From DASYTH01 sp035762905 (GTDB lineage Bacteria > Actinomycetota > Actinomycetes > Mycobacteriales > Pseudonocardiaceae): DNA of 64,000 nt. The notes below the pieces were generated by a model, which made no database searches, was not told the DNA's origin, and saw only the letters and a list, made by a program, of their open reading frames with translations. Positions 25,188-33,438 of the stretch are shown piece after piece (within the stretch, counting starts at the first letter, position 1; each line of letters opens with the position of its first letter). The DNA is taken from positions 1 to 64,000 of the forward strand of contig NZ_DASUCC010000035.1 in the NCBI RefSeq assembly GCF_035762905.1. Reading direction: 5' to 3'. The translations under genes and the position numbers were made by a program.

Positions 25188-26510
25188 TCAGGCCGGCGGG
25201 CGTCCGGTCAGCTCGGCCAGCCGCCGCACCGCCGCCGGGTAGCAGCGCCTGCCGACCAGCAAGGCGACGATCGCCCCGAGGTAGATCAGCGGGGTCACCC
25301 GCAGGGCGCCGAGCAGGCCGATCCGGTCGGCGAGCACGCCGACCACGACCGGGCCGAGGGCCAGCCCGAGCAGGCTGTTGACCAGGGTCAGCGAGCCGAA
25401 CCCGGTCGCCCGGATGCTCGGATGGGTCAGGTTGGCGACCATGGCGGTCACCGGACCGGACGCTCCGGCCGAGAAGAACGCGCCGAGCCCGATCAGCAGC
25501 AGCTGCGGGGTACCGGGGTCGAGGGCGAACCCGAGGCCGAGAGCCACCATCGCGATCAGGCCGTAGACGATCGCGGTGGTCCACTTGCGGGTCTGCGCCG
25601 CCCGGCTGACCCGGTCGGTGATGATGCCGCAGCCGACCATGCCGGCGCCGATGAGCAGGACGAAGATCGCCGCCACCGCACCGGCCCGGTCCGGCGCCAT
25701 GCCGTAGTAGCGGTTGAGGAAGCTGGGCAGCCAGGCCAGCAGCACGGCCGCGACGAACAGGTTCAGCGCGCTGCCGACGTAGGCGAGGTTCACCGAGGCG
25801 ATCCTGAACAGGCTGGACAGCGGGGCGCGGTAGCCGGTCTCCGGCGCGCCGACCGCGGCGCCGCCGTCGTCGATCTGGTGCCGGTTCACCCGGCGCTGGC
25901 TGACGAACGCCCCGAACAGCAGGGCCAGCACGAAACCGAAGATCGCCATGACGGCGAACGACCAGCGCCAGCCGAAGTTCACCGCGATCACGCCACCGAG
26001 CGCGACGCCGATCACGGAGCCGAACGACCCTCCGGCCATGAACGCACCGCTGAGGGACGCCCGGAGGCGGGGCGAGAAAACGCTGAGCACCACGGCGATG
26101 CCGACGCTGCCGTACGCGGCCTCACCGACGCCGACCAGGAACCGGGCGCCGAGCATCTGCCCGTAGTTCATGGCGACCGCGCACAGCAGGGTCGCCACGC
26201 TCCAGATGACCGCCATCAGCACCAGGCTCTTCACCCGCCCCCACCGGTCGGCCAGCAGGGACAGCGGGAAGGTGAGCAGGCCGACCATCAGCGCCACGAC
26301 GCTGTTCAGCGCGGCGAGCCGGGAGTCGGACAGTTGCCACTCCCCCTTCAGCAGCGGAAAGACCGCGCTGAGCACCTGCCGCGACATGTAGTCGGACAGC
26401 AGCAGGGCGAAGGCGAGGCCGAACACGACCCAGGGGTAGATCCGGCGCCGTTGGGTCACGGTTCCGGATTCTCGCGCGACTCCGTCGACGGGTGGCGATT
26501 GCACTGCCAT
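25188..26510 (-). CDS. MFS transporter
   Basis: The 440-residue product has about 12 membrane segments and MFS signature A between helices 2 and 3 ('LLADRWGRVKSL'). The start 'YPWVVFGLAFALLLSDYMSRQVLSAVFPLL' resembles the anion:cation symporter/sugar-acid group. A central loop at about residues 215-245 divides the halves. Position next to BKACE and TauD-like genes suggests uptake of the compound they degrade, though a terminator-like hairpin separates it from them. Confidence 0.85.
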   Translation of the reverse strand: MAVQSPPVDGVARESGTVTQRRRIYPWVVFGLAFALLLSDYMSRQVLSAVFPLLKGEWQLSDSRLAALNSVVALMVGLLTFPLSLLADRWGRVKSLVLMAVIWSVATLLCAVAMNYGQMLGARFLVGVGEAAYGSVGIAVVLSVFSPRLRASLSGAFMAGGSFGSVIGVALGGVIAVNFGWRWSFAVMAIFGFVLALLFGAFVSQRRVNRHQIDDGGAAVGAPETGYRAPLSSLFRIASVNLAYVGSALNLFVAAVLLAWLPSFLNRYYGMAPDRAGAVAAIFVLLIGAGMVGCGIITDRVSRAAQTRKWTTAIVYGLIAMVALGLGFALDPGTPQLLLIGLGAFFSAGASGPVTAMVANLTHPSIRATGFGSLTLVNSLLGLALGPVVVGVLADRIGLLGALRVTPLIYLGAIVALLVGRRCYPAAVRRLAELTGRPPA

Positions 26511-26576
26511 GGACTACTCCTCAGGCTGAACGGGAACTGACCTGCGTGAAACGAAACCCCCTGGGTGACACCGGAT

Positions 26577-26612
26577 CCGGGGGCATGGACGGCCCCTGTG
26601 CCATGCCCCCGG
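26577..26612 (-). terminator. Hairpin between the BKACE and MFS genes
   Basis: A 12-bp perfect stem CCGGGGGCATGG / CCATGCCCCCGG with a 12-base loop, in the 136-base gap after the BKACE stop. It may end the quinone reductase-TauD-BKACE transcript or reduce readthrough into the MFS gene. Confidence 0.55.
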
Positions 26613-26646
26613 CCCGGTATGACGGCGTCCGAAGTGGATGGTGCCG

Positions 26647-27699
26647 TCAGGCGTGGTGGGTGAATCCGACCTGACCCGGCTTGCGGTTCGGCGCGAAGCC
26701 GAGCTTGGCAAGGGCCTCGTCGGTGTCGGAGTAGTACTCGCCGATCTTGTAGATCTCGAAGGCGTCCTTACCCGTGGCCACCTCGCGGCCGAGCTCCCCC
26801 GCGATCCGGACCAGCTGCTCGACCTGCTGCACCGAGGTGAACTTCTGCCCCTTGCGGCCCCACAGCGTGTCCTCGTTGCCGCACCGGGTGTGCAGCCCCA
26901 TGGCGATGGCCATCGTGTTGATCGGCAGCACGCTGCGCATCAGGGTCTCCAGCGTCAGGATCGCGCCGTCGGGCACCCGCCGGATGAACTCCATCATGTT
27001 GTACGGGTTCGGACCGTCGAACCCGCCGCCGATGCCGACCCAGGTGACGTTGAGCGGTCCGGTGTAGACACCGCGCCGGACCAGGCGCTCGACGGTCTCC
27101 AGCTGAGCGACGTTGGCAAGCTGGAAGTGCGGTTGGATTCCGTTGGCGCGCAACCGGCGCAGGTGCTCGGCGACCCACTGCGGCCCGGCCGGGACGTACA
27201 TCTCCCGGTAGGCCTCGGCCAGCTCCGGCCGCTGCATCGAGGTGCCGGCGATGTCATCCGGAGTCATCAGCTCCATGATGTTCATCTGGTTGGTGTTGAT
27301 GGCGATCGTCACCTGGTCCGGCGCCGGGTCCAAAGTGGTCAGCAGGTGCCGCGCCTCGTCGTCGAGCCACTTGGCCGACTCGCCGTCGTTCTCCGGGGCG
27401 AACGAGATCGAGCCGCCGATCTGCAGGATCATCTCCGGAACGGCCTCCCGCAGCCGGCCGAGCAGCTCGTTGAACTGGGACAGTCGCTTGGAACCCTTGC
27501 CGTTCAACTCCCGCACGTGGATGTGCAGCACGGTGGCACCGGCGTTGAAGCAGTCGACCGCCGCCTGGACGTGCTGGTCCATGGTGACCGGAAGGTCCTC
27601 CGGGAAGTCGCCCGGCTCCCATTCCGGGCCATACGGCGCCGCCGTGATGACCAGCTTCTCCTGGTTCTCCGGAAACAGTGCGTCGTCATGGAAATGCAT
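26647..27699 (-). CDS. BKACE-family (DUF849) beta-keto acid cleavage enzyme
   Basis: The 350-residue TIM-barrel protein has 'VITAAPYGPEW' near the start, 'AGATVLHIHVRELNG' with the zinc-binding His-x-His, 'LQIGGSISFAPEN' and 'NVTWVGIGGG'. BKACE enzymes split a beta-keto acid with acetyl-CoA into acetoacetate and a CoA ester, in lysine-fermentation or carnitine-type catabolism. Which substrate is used cannot be read here. It lies 21 bases after the TauD-like gene in a probable operon with the quinone reductase. Confidence 0.85.
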   Translation of the reverse strand: MHFHDDALFPENQEKLVITAAPYGPEWEPGDFPEDLPVTMDQHVQAAVDCFNAGATVLHIHVRELNGKGSKRLSQFNELLGRLREAVPEMILQIGGSISFAPENDGESAKWLDDEARHLLTTLDPAPDQVTIAINTNQMNIMELMTPDDIAGTSMQRPELAEAYREMYVPAGPQWVAEHLRRLRANGIQPHFQLANVAQLETVERLVRRGVYTGPLNVTWVGIGGGFDGPNPYNMMEFIRRVPDGAILTLETLMRSVLPINTMAIAMGLHTRCGNEDTLWGRKGQKFTSVQQVEQLVRIAGELGREVATGKDAFEIYKIGEYYSDTDEALAKLGFAPNRKPGQVGFTHHA

Positions 27700-27720
27700 G
27701 GTTGCCCTCCGGTCGAGTGT

Positions 27721-28620
27721 TCAGAATGGACGGTCGCCGACGATGCCCGCGCGCTCCATCTTGCGGACCGCCGGCCAGTAGTCCTGCACCGCGTAGTGCT
27801 GGGTGCACCGGTTGTCCCAGATCGCCACGCTGTTCGGCGTCCACTTCCAGCGCACCTGGTACTCCGGGATCGCCGCCTGGCTGATCAGGTAGCCGAGCAG
27901 GTCGGCGGCGCCGGGCGCGTAGTCGATGCCGTACCGGACGTTGGCCGGTGTGTGGAAGTTGGTGAAGTGCGTGGTGAAGGCGTTGACGAACAGCGCCTTC
28001 TCCCCGGTCTCCGGGTGGGTGCGCACCACCGGGTGCTCGGCGTCCGGGAACCGCTCGTGCAGCGCGTGCCGCTGCTCGATCGGCATCGCCGCACCGAAGC
28101 TGGCCTCGATGCTGTGCCGGGCCCGCAGCCCGTCGATCCGCTCCTTGATGTGGTCGGGCAGCTTCGCGTAGGCCTCGACCATGTTGACCCAGATGGTGTC
28201 GCCGCCGACCTTCGGCGTCTGCACGCACCGCAGCACGCAGCCCATCGGCGGGCTCTCCCGCCAGGTGGCGTCGCAGTGGTAGGCGTTCTCGTAGTGCTCG
28301 GCCGGGCTGTCCAGGTCCTTGTAGATCCGGACCAGGCCGGGGTGTTCCGGATCGCTGCCGGCCACCGGGTGGTCCTCGAGCTCACCGAACCGGCGGGCGA
28401 AGGCGACGTGCTCGGTGCGGCTGATGTCCTGGTCGCGCAGGAACAGCACCTTGTACTCGAGCAGCAGCAGCTTCAACTCGTTGAACAGCACCTCATCCCT
28501 GGCCACCTCGCCCAGGTTGACGTCGAACAGCTCGGCCCCGATCGAACAGGTGAGCGCCTGGTACCGGATGGTGGGCGCCACCGTGGCCGGCGGGTCCTGC
28601 AGTGCAGCGGTTTTGGACAT
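27721..28620 (-). CDS. TauD/TfdA-family 2-oxoglutarate/Fe(II) dioxygenase
   Basis: The 299-residue product has the facial triad H115-x-D117 ('YHCDATW') and distal H275 ('CTQHYAVQDY'), with the Arg for 2-oxoglutarate expected a few residues on. The body ('VLFLRDQDISRTEHVAFARRFGELEDHP') is typical of TauD/TfdA. Such enzymes hydroxylate taurine, aryloxyalkanoates, alkyl sulfates or quaternary amines. AGGAG lies six bases before ATG 28620. With BKACE and a reductase it may open a catabolic route for a small acid or amine (inference). Confidence 0.85.
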   Translation of the reverse strand: MSKTAALQDPPATVAPTIRYQALTCSIGAELFDVNLGEVARDEVLFNELKLLLLEYKVLFLRDQDISRTEHVAFARRFGELEDHPVAGSDPEHPGLVRIYKDLDSPAEHYENAYHCDATWRESPPMGCVLRCVQTPKVGGDTIWVNMVEAYAKLPDHIKERIDGLRARHSIEASFGAAMPIEQRHALHERFPDAEHPVVRTHPETGEKALFVNAFTTHFTNFHTPANVRYGIDYAPGAADLLGYLISQAAIPEYQVRWKWTPNSVAIWDNRCTQHYAVQDYWPAVRKMERAGIVGDRPF

Positions 28621-28644
28621 CACGCACTCCTGTCGGGGATGGGG

Positions 28645-29631
28645 TTACAGCGAGAAGACCGAGGAGCCGATGCTGCGGCCGGACTCCAGGTCGCGGTGCG
28701 CCTGCACGGCGTCGGCCAGCTCGTAGCGCTGGTTGATGCTGATCCGGATCCGGCCGGCCTGGACGTGGTCGAACAGCTCGCCGGCCAGCTCCGCGCGGTC
28801 GGCGGGGTCGGCGATGTAGTCGGCCAGCGCGGGCCGGGTGACGAACAGCGAGCCGCCGGTGACCAGCTCCATCGCGTCGATGGGCGGCACCGGCCCGGAC
28901 GCCGTGCCGAAGCACACCAGCAGGCCGCGCCGGGCCAGCGACTTGAGCGAGGTGGCGTAGGTGGCCGCGCCGATGCTGTCGAACACCACCGGTACGCCCG
29001 CGCCGTCGGTGATCTCCCGGACCCGGGCGGCAGTGTTGTCAGGGGAGTCCGCCCGCGGGCACACGAGCACGTGGTCGCAGCCGTTGGCGTGCGCGACCGC
29101 GGCCTTCTCCTCGGTGGACACCGTGCCGATCACGGTGATGCCGAGCAGCTTGGCCCACTGCGTGAAGATCAGTCCGACCCCGCCGGCCGCGGCGTGCAGC
29201 AGCACGGTGTCACCGGGCTTGAGCGGGTGGATTCGGCGCAGCAGGTAGGCGCAGGTGAGCCCGCGCATGGTCATCGCGGCCGCGGTGTTGCAGCCGATCC
29301 CGTCCGGCAGGGCGATCAGCGGCGCGGCCGGCATCACGCGCTCGGTGCTGTAGGCGCCGAGCGGGCTGCCGGTGTAGGTGACCCGGTCGCCGGCCCGCAC
29401 GTGGGTCACGTCCGGGCCGACCGCCTCGACCACGCCGGCCGCCTCGACGCCCATGCCGGCCGGCAGCTGCACCGGGTAGAGGCCGGTGCGGAAGTAGGTG
29501 TCGGCGAAGTTGAGGCCGACCGCCTCGTGCCGGATGCGGACCTGGCCGGGGCCGGGATCGCCGACCTGGATGTCTTCCCAGCGCAGCACTTCCGGGCCAC
29601 CGGTCTGGTAGTAACGAACGGCGTTTGGCAC
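28645..29631 (-). CDS. Zinc-independent quinone oxidoreductase (MDR family)
   Basis: The 328-residue product follows the QOR pattern: 'GGPEVLRWEDIQVGDPGPGQVRIRHEAVGLNFADTYFRTGLYP', then 'GMGVEAAGVVEAVGPDV' and the NADPH-binding 'VLLHAAAGGVGLIFTQWAKLLG'. It lacks structural-zinc cysteines. It should reduce quinones or enones with NADPH. GTG 29631 has GGAG upstream. It is the first gene of the minus-strand catabolic block and divergent from the AraC regulator, which may control it. Confidence 0.88.
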   Translation of the reverse strand: MPNAVRYYQTGGPEVLRWEDIQVGDPGPGQVRIRHEAVGLNFADTYFRTGLYPVQLPAGMGVEAAGVVEAVGPDVTHVRAGDRVTYTGSPLGAYSTERVMPAAPLIALPDGIGCNTAAAMTMRGLTCAYLLRRIHPLKPGDTVLLHAAAGGVGLIFTQWAKLLGITVIGTVSTEEKAAVAHANGCDHVLVCPRADSPDNTAARVREITDGAGVPVVFDSIGAATYATSLKSLARRGLLVCFGTASGPVPPIDAMELVTGGSLFVTRPALADYIADPADRAELAGELFDHVQAGRIRISINQRYELADAVQAHRDLESGRSIGSSVFSL

Positions 29632-29751
29632 GGTGTCTCCATCCGTGTCGACGGCTGTGATGACGCCCACGGTAAGCAGCGAAAACCTCGATCGCTTATC
29701 CTCAAGTGACAAAGTGCTATTCATTCTGGGACAGGAGGGCAGCTGCCGATC

Positions 29752-30936
29752 ATGAAGACCTTGGCCAGATACGCCGCCCTGACCAACTACGTGGAGGTGT
29801 GCCAGGGCCTCGGCGTCGCCGACCCGGCCACGCTGATGCGGGATGCCGGCCTCGACCCGGCCGGGCTCGACCTGCAGGACCGCTGGATTCCGGCCACGGC
29901 GATCGCCCGGCTCCTCGAGCGGACCGCCGCCGCCTCCGGGCGCCAGGACTTCGGCCTGCTCCTGGCCACCCGCAGGCGGCTGGCCAACCTCGGCCCGCTG
30001 AGCCTGGTCATCCGCGAGGAACCCGACGTGCGCAGCGCCCTGACCCTGCTGGTCCGGCACCAGAACATGTACAACCAGGCACTGCGCAGCCGGCTGTCGA
30101 CCCACAACGGGCTGGCCACGGTGCGGCTCGGCTTCGACTTCGGCGAGCCGACCCCGGCCCGGCAGGCCATGGAACTGGCCGTGGGGGTGCTGCACCACCT
30201 GCTGCGCGGCTTTCTCGGGCCGGCGTGGAAACCGGTGTCGGTCTGCTTCACCCACACCGCACCCGACTCCGTGGCCACGCACCGGAAGTTCTTCGGCCCG
30301 ACCGTGAAGTTCGACCACGAGTTCAACGGGATCGTGTTCTACGCGGGCGAGCTGGACACCCCGAACCAGATGGCGGACCCGCAGCTGCGCACCTACACCC
30401 GCCGGTTCCTCGGCTCGTTCGGCCCGGGCCGGGACGAGACCACGATGGACCGGGTCCGGGAGCTGATCGAGCTGCTGCTGCCCACCGGCCGGTGCTCGGT
30501 CGAGCAGGTCGCCCGCAGCCTCGGCATGGACCGCAGGACCGTCAACCGGCACCTGGCCCGCGCGGGCGAGTCGTTCTCCTCGATACTCAACACGGTCCGG
30601 ATCAAGCTGGCCACCCACCTGGTCGGCGGCCGGCGCTACTCGCTGACCGAGGTCGCCGAGCTGCTCTCGTTCTCCTCGCCGAGCAATTTCTCCCGCTGGT
30701 TCCGTGGCGAGTTCGGCATGCCGCCCAGCCGGTTCCGCGCCCGGTCAGCCGAGCAGGAGCAGGCCGCCGAGCGCGGTGCCGGCCACCAGGAGGGTGGACA
30801 GCAGCCCGAGCAGCAGGGCGCGCGGCCCGGTACGCAGAACCGACCGCAGGTCCACCGCGCAGCCAAGGCCGAACAGCGCCGCGCCAAGCAGCGCGGTGGT
30901 CGCGGTCCTGGCCACGGCGAGCGCCGGGTCGGGTAG
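29752..30936 (+). CDS. AraC-family transcriptional regulator (Arabinose_bd type) with unusual C-terminal tail
   Basis: The 394-residue frame has the N-terminal 'LTNYVEVCQGLGVADPATLMRDAGLD' domain of the OruR/ArgR-like AraC group. The C-terminal double HTH follows: 'CSVEQVARSLGMDRRTVNRHLARAGESFSSILNTVRIKLATHLVGGRRYSLTEVAELLSFSSPSNFSRWFRGEFGMPPSRFR'. The family domain ends near base 30755. The last 60 residues are Gln/Arg/Gly-rich, low in complexity and antisense to the end of the YeiH gene, so the natural stop seems lost. It likely controls the divergent quinone reductase/TauD/BKACE block. Confidence 0.85.
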   Translation: MKTLARYAALTNYVEVCQGLGVADPATLMRDAGLDPAGLDLQDRWIPATAIARLLERTAAASGRQDFGLLLATRRRLANLGPLSLVIREEPDVRSALTLLVRHQNMYNQALRSRLSTHNGLATVRLGFDFGEPTPARQAMELAVGVLHHLLRGFLGPAWKPVSVCFTHTAPDSVATHRKFFGPTVKFDHEFNGIVFYAGELDTPNQMADPQLRTYTRRFLGSFGPGRDETTMDRVRELIELLLPTGRCSVEQVARSLGMDRRTVNRHLARAGESFSSILNTVRIKLATHLVGGRRYSLTEVAELLSFSSPSNFSRWFRGEFGMPPSRFRARSAEQEQAAERGAGHQEGGQQPEQQGARPGTQNRPQVHRAAKAEQRRAKQRGGRGPGHGERRVG

Positions 30937-31734
30937 CCACCCGGTGGTGCGCAGCGCCGCGGCGGCCAGGAAGCCCAGCACGAACAGCGGCACGAGCGGC
31001 GGCCGCCGGGTGGTCGAACCACTGTGCGCCCGCCGCTCCACCAGGCTCATGCCGGCCACCATGGGGGCGAGCAGCACCACCCGGCCCAGCTTGACCACGG
31101 CGGCGACGGCCACCGCCGCGGCCCCGGCCGGCGCGGCCGCGGCCACCACCTGCGCCACCTCGTGCACGGCCAGCCCGGCCCACCGGCCGACCAGCGCGTC
31201 GCCGAGGCCGAGCGCCGATCCGGCCAGCGGCACGGCGAAGATCGCCAGCCCGCCGTAGAGGGTGACCAGGGCGATCGCGGTGGCCACCTCGTCGTCCCTG
31301 CGGCGCACCACGCCCTCCATCGCGGCGATGGCCGACGCGCCGCAGATCGAGAACCCGGTGGCCACCAGGACGGTCAGCCCGCGCGGCAGCCGGAGCAGCC
31401 GGCCGAGCGCCATCGTGCCGAGGAACCCGACCGCGACCGTGACCGCGATCGCGGCGATCGTGCCGGCGCCGAGGCCGAGCAGCTCCGGCACGGCGAGTTG
31501 CAGGCCGAGCAGCACCACGCCGGACCGCAGCAGGGTGCGGGTGGCCGAACGCAGGCCGGGTCGGGCCGCGGCCGGCAGCACGGGCAGGTTGCCGGCCAGG
31601 ATGCCGAGCAGGACGGCGGCGGTGAGCACGCTCACGGCGGGCACCGCCAGGCTGACCAGATAGGACACGGTCAGGCCGGCGGCGATCACCCCGGCAGCGG
31701 GCAGCGCCGTCCGCGCCGGAGCGGTGGTGGTCAT
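30745..31734 (-). CDS. YeiH/UPF0324-family membrane protein (putative sulfate/anion transporter)
   Basis: The 329-residue product has nine to ten membrane helices and the family hallmarks 'GILAGNLP', 'LLRSGVVLLGLQLAV' and 'TGFSICGASAIAAMEGVVRRRDDEVATAIALVTLYG'. Members have been linked to sulfite/taurine or other anion export. It is divergent from the LysR gene, the common pairing for this family. Its 3' end overlaps the AraC frame by 192 bases on the other strand. The Cys in 'FSICGAS' is conserved in the family. Confidence 0.85.
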   Translation of the reverse strand: MTTTAPARTALPAAGVIAAGLTVSYLVSLAVPAVSVLTAAVLLGILAGNLPVLPAAARPGLRSATRTLLRSGVVLLGLQLAVPELLGLGAGTIAAIAVTVAVGFLGTMALGRLLRLPRGLTVLVATGFSICGASAIAAMEGVVRRRDDEVATAIALVTLYGGLAIFAVPLAGSALGLGDALVGRWAGLAVHEVAQVVAAAAPAGAAAVAVAAVVKLGRVVLLAPMVAGMSLVERRAHSGSTTRRPPLVPLFVLGFLAAAALRTTGWLPDPALAVARTATTALLGAALFGLGCAVDLRSVLRTGPRALLLGLLSTLLVAGTALGGLLLLG

Positions 31735-31803
31735 GGCTCCACGATCGGTTGGGCGGCGCGTCCTGGGTAGGCGTGATTTCGCCGCACCTCATACCCTCTG
31801 GCT

Positions 31804-32721
31804 ATGAGTCAGGTCCCGGACCTCGAGTCGCTGCGCCTGCTCGTGCTGATCGGCGAGTGGGGCAGCCTCGGCAAGGCCGCCGCCGAGCTGCACATCGCCC
31901 AGCCGTCGGCGAGCAAACGACTGTCTACTTTGGAGCGCCGGTTGGGCCTGGCACTGGTGGACCGGACCCGCCGCGGATCCACGCTCACGCCGGAGGGCAG
32001 CGTGATCTGCGGGTGGGCGCAACGGGTGCTCGAGGAGGTCGACGGGCTGATCACCGGCGCGGAGGCGTTGCGGGCCCGGCGCCGCGCGGAGCTGCGCGTC
32101 GCGGCCAGCATGACCGTGGCCGAACACCTTGCGCCGGCATGGATCGGCGAGTTGCGCCGGGCCGATCCCGAGCTGTACGTGGGATTGCAGGTGACCAACT
32201 CGGAGACCGTCGGCGAGTTGGTGCGCTCCGGCGAGGTGGACGTCGGGTTCATCGAGTCACCCACCGTTCCAGCCGGACTTTCCACCCGCCGGGTCGGCGT
32301 GGATCGGTTGGTGGTCGTGGTTCCGCCGGCCCATCCGTGGGCCCGCCGCCGTCGTCCGGTGAGCACCGCCGACCTGGTCGCCGTGCCCCTGGTGGTGCGG
32401 GAACGCGGATCGGGCACCCGGGAGACGCTGGACCGGGCACTGCACCGGGCCGGGGCCGCGGCGGTGGCGCCGGTGGTGGAACTCGGCTCGGTGGCGGCGA
32501 TCCGCGGTGCGGTGGTGGCCGGAGCCGGGCCGGCAGTGCTGAGCGAACTGGCGGTGGCGGTGGACCTGGCCGAGGGGCGGCTGGTCGAGGTGACGGTGGC
32601 GGACCTGGATCTGCGGCGAACACTGCGGGCGGTGTGGCCGGCCGGGCGGCGGCTGGTCGGCGCGGCCGCGGACCTGGTGGCGGCGGCGAGCCGGGCACGA
32701 GGTGATGTCAAGAAAGCTTGA
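31804..32721 (+). CDS. LysR-family transcriptional regulator
   Basis: The 305-residue product begins with the LysR HTH ('LESLRLLVLIGEWGSLGKAAAELHIAQPSASKRLSTLERRLGLALVDRTRRGSTLTPEG'). A CysB/CynR-type effector domain follows ('LRVAASMTVAEHLAPAWIGELRRADPE', then 'GEVDVGFIESP'). It is divergent from the YeiH gene, which it probably regulates. Its last codons lie inside the inverted repeat and -35 element that drive the next operon. Confidence 0.88.
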   Translation: MSQVPDLESLRLLVLIGEWGSLGKAAAELHIAQPSASKRLSTLERRLGLALVDRTRRGSTLTPEGSVICGWAQRVLEEVDGLITGAEALRARRRAELRVAASMTVAEHLAPAWIGELRRADPELYVGLQVTNSETVGELVRSGEVDVGFIESPTVPAGLSTRRVGVDRLVVVVPPAHPWARRRRPVSTADLVAVPLVVRERGSGTRETLDRALHRAGAAAVAPVVELGSVAAIRGAVVAGAGPAVLSELAVAVDLAEGRLVEVTVADLDLRRTLRAVWPAGRRLVGAAADLVAAASRARGDVKKA

Positions 32722-32746
32722 CATGGTGTCCGCACCGCTTTACATT
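32706..32746 (+). promoter_or_regulatory. Promoter with inverted-repeat operator for the membrane protein/XRE/dehydrogenase operon
   Basis: TTGACA (32718-32723) and TACATT (32741-32746) are 17 bases apart, close to an ideal housekeeping promoter. TGTCAAG-AAAG-CTTGACA (32706-32723) is a perfect 7-bp inverted repeat that covers the -35. A second, weaker repeat TGTCAA-N6-TTTACA lies at 32753-32770. The XRE regulator encoded by the operon is the obvious candidate to bind here. Confidence 0.75.
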
Positions 32747-32782
32747 GGCCCATGTCAACTTTCTTTTACATGGGGAGCGGCC

Positions 32783-33214
32783 GTGGCCTTCGAGGAGAAG
32801 CGCACGTGGATCATGCTGGTGATGGCGATCGTCACCTACGTGATCTACGCGATCATCGTTCTCGGCCGGATCGGCGACTACCCGATCAGCGAGCTTCCTT
32901 ACGCCGCAACGCTGTTGTGGACGCTGGGGATCTCCATCGTGGTCTCGATCGTGCTCACCATGGTGGCCGGGATCACCTCGCCCAAGGGTGACGTCGGCCG
33001 GGACGACCCGAGGGACCGGGAGATCAGCCGGTTCGGCGACCACATCGGCTCGGCGTTCGTGGTGATCGGCGCGGTGGCCGCGCTCGCCATGGCGATGCTG
33101 GAGTGGGACTACTTCTGGATCGCCAACGAGATCTACCTGATGTTCACCCTGTCGGCGGTCCTCGGCTCGGTGGCCAAGATCGCCGCGTACCGCAAGGGTC
33201 TGCACCCGTGGTGA
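32783..33214 (+). CDS. Four-helix membrane protein (DUF2178-like) paired with an XRE regulator
   Basis: The 143-residue product has four membrane helices, about 8-28, 39-62, 88-107 and 112-130. A charged loop 'GDVGRDDPRDREISRFGD' lies in the middle. GGGGAG is five bases before GTG 32783. Its stop overlaps the XRE gene (GTGA). Pairs of such a membrane protein and a small YozG-like XRE protein are widespread and may sense membrane stress or peptides; the exact role is not known. Confidence 0.8.
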   Translation: MAFEEKRTWIMLVMAIVTYVIYAIIVLGRIGDYPISELPYAATLLWTLGISIVVSIVLTMVAGITSPKGDVGRDDPRDREISRFGDHIGSAFVVIGAVAALAMAMLEWDYFWIANEIYLMFTLSAVLGSVAKIAAYRKGLHPW

Positions 33215-33438
33215 AGCCGACCAAGGTCACCAACTCGATCCGGTCGCTGCGCTTCGCGCACGGCGAGATGACCCAGGCCGAACTGGCGGAACGCATCGGC
33301 GTGACCCGCCAGACGATCATCGCCATCGAGCAGGGGCGCTACTCGCCCTCGCTGGAGATGGCCTTCCAGATCGCGCGTGTATTCGACGTCGGGCTGGACG
33401 ACGTGTTCCAGTACCCGCAAGGAGAGGCAGAGGAATGA
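33211..33438 (+). CDS. Small XRE-family HTH regulator
   Basis: The 75-residue product is one HTH_3 domain: 'IRSLRFAHGEMTQAELAERIGVTRQTIIAIEQGRYSPSLEMAFQIARVFDVGLDDVFQYP'. This is the YozG/YgzD-like group of short regulators. GTG 33211 overlaps the membrane-protein stop, and the stop overlaps the next ATG. It likely binds the TGTCAAG...CTTGACA repeat at the operon promoter. Confidence 0.9.
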   Translation: MKPTKVTNSIRSLRFAHGEMTQAELAERIGVTRQTIIAIEQGRYSPSLEMAFQIARVFDVGLDDVFQYPQGEAEE

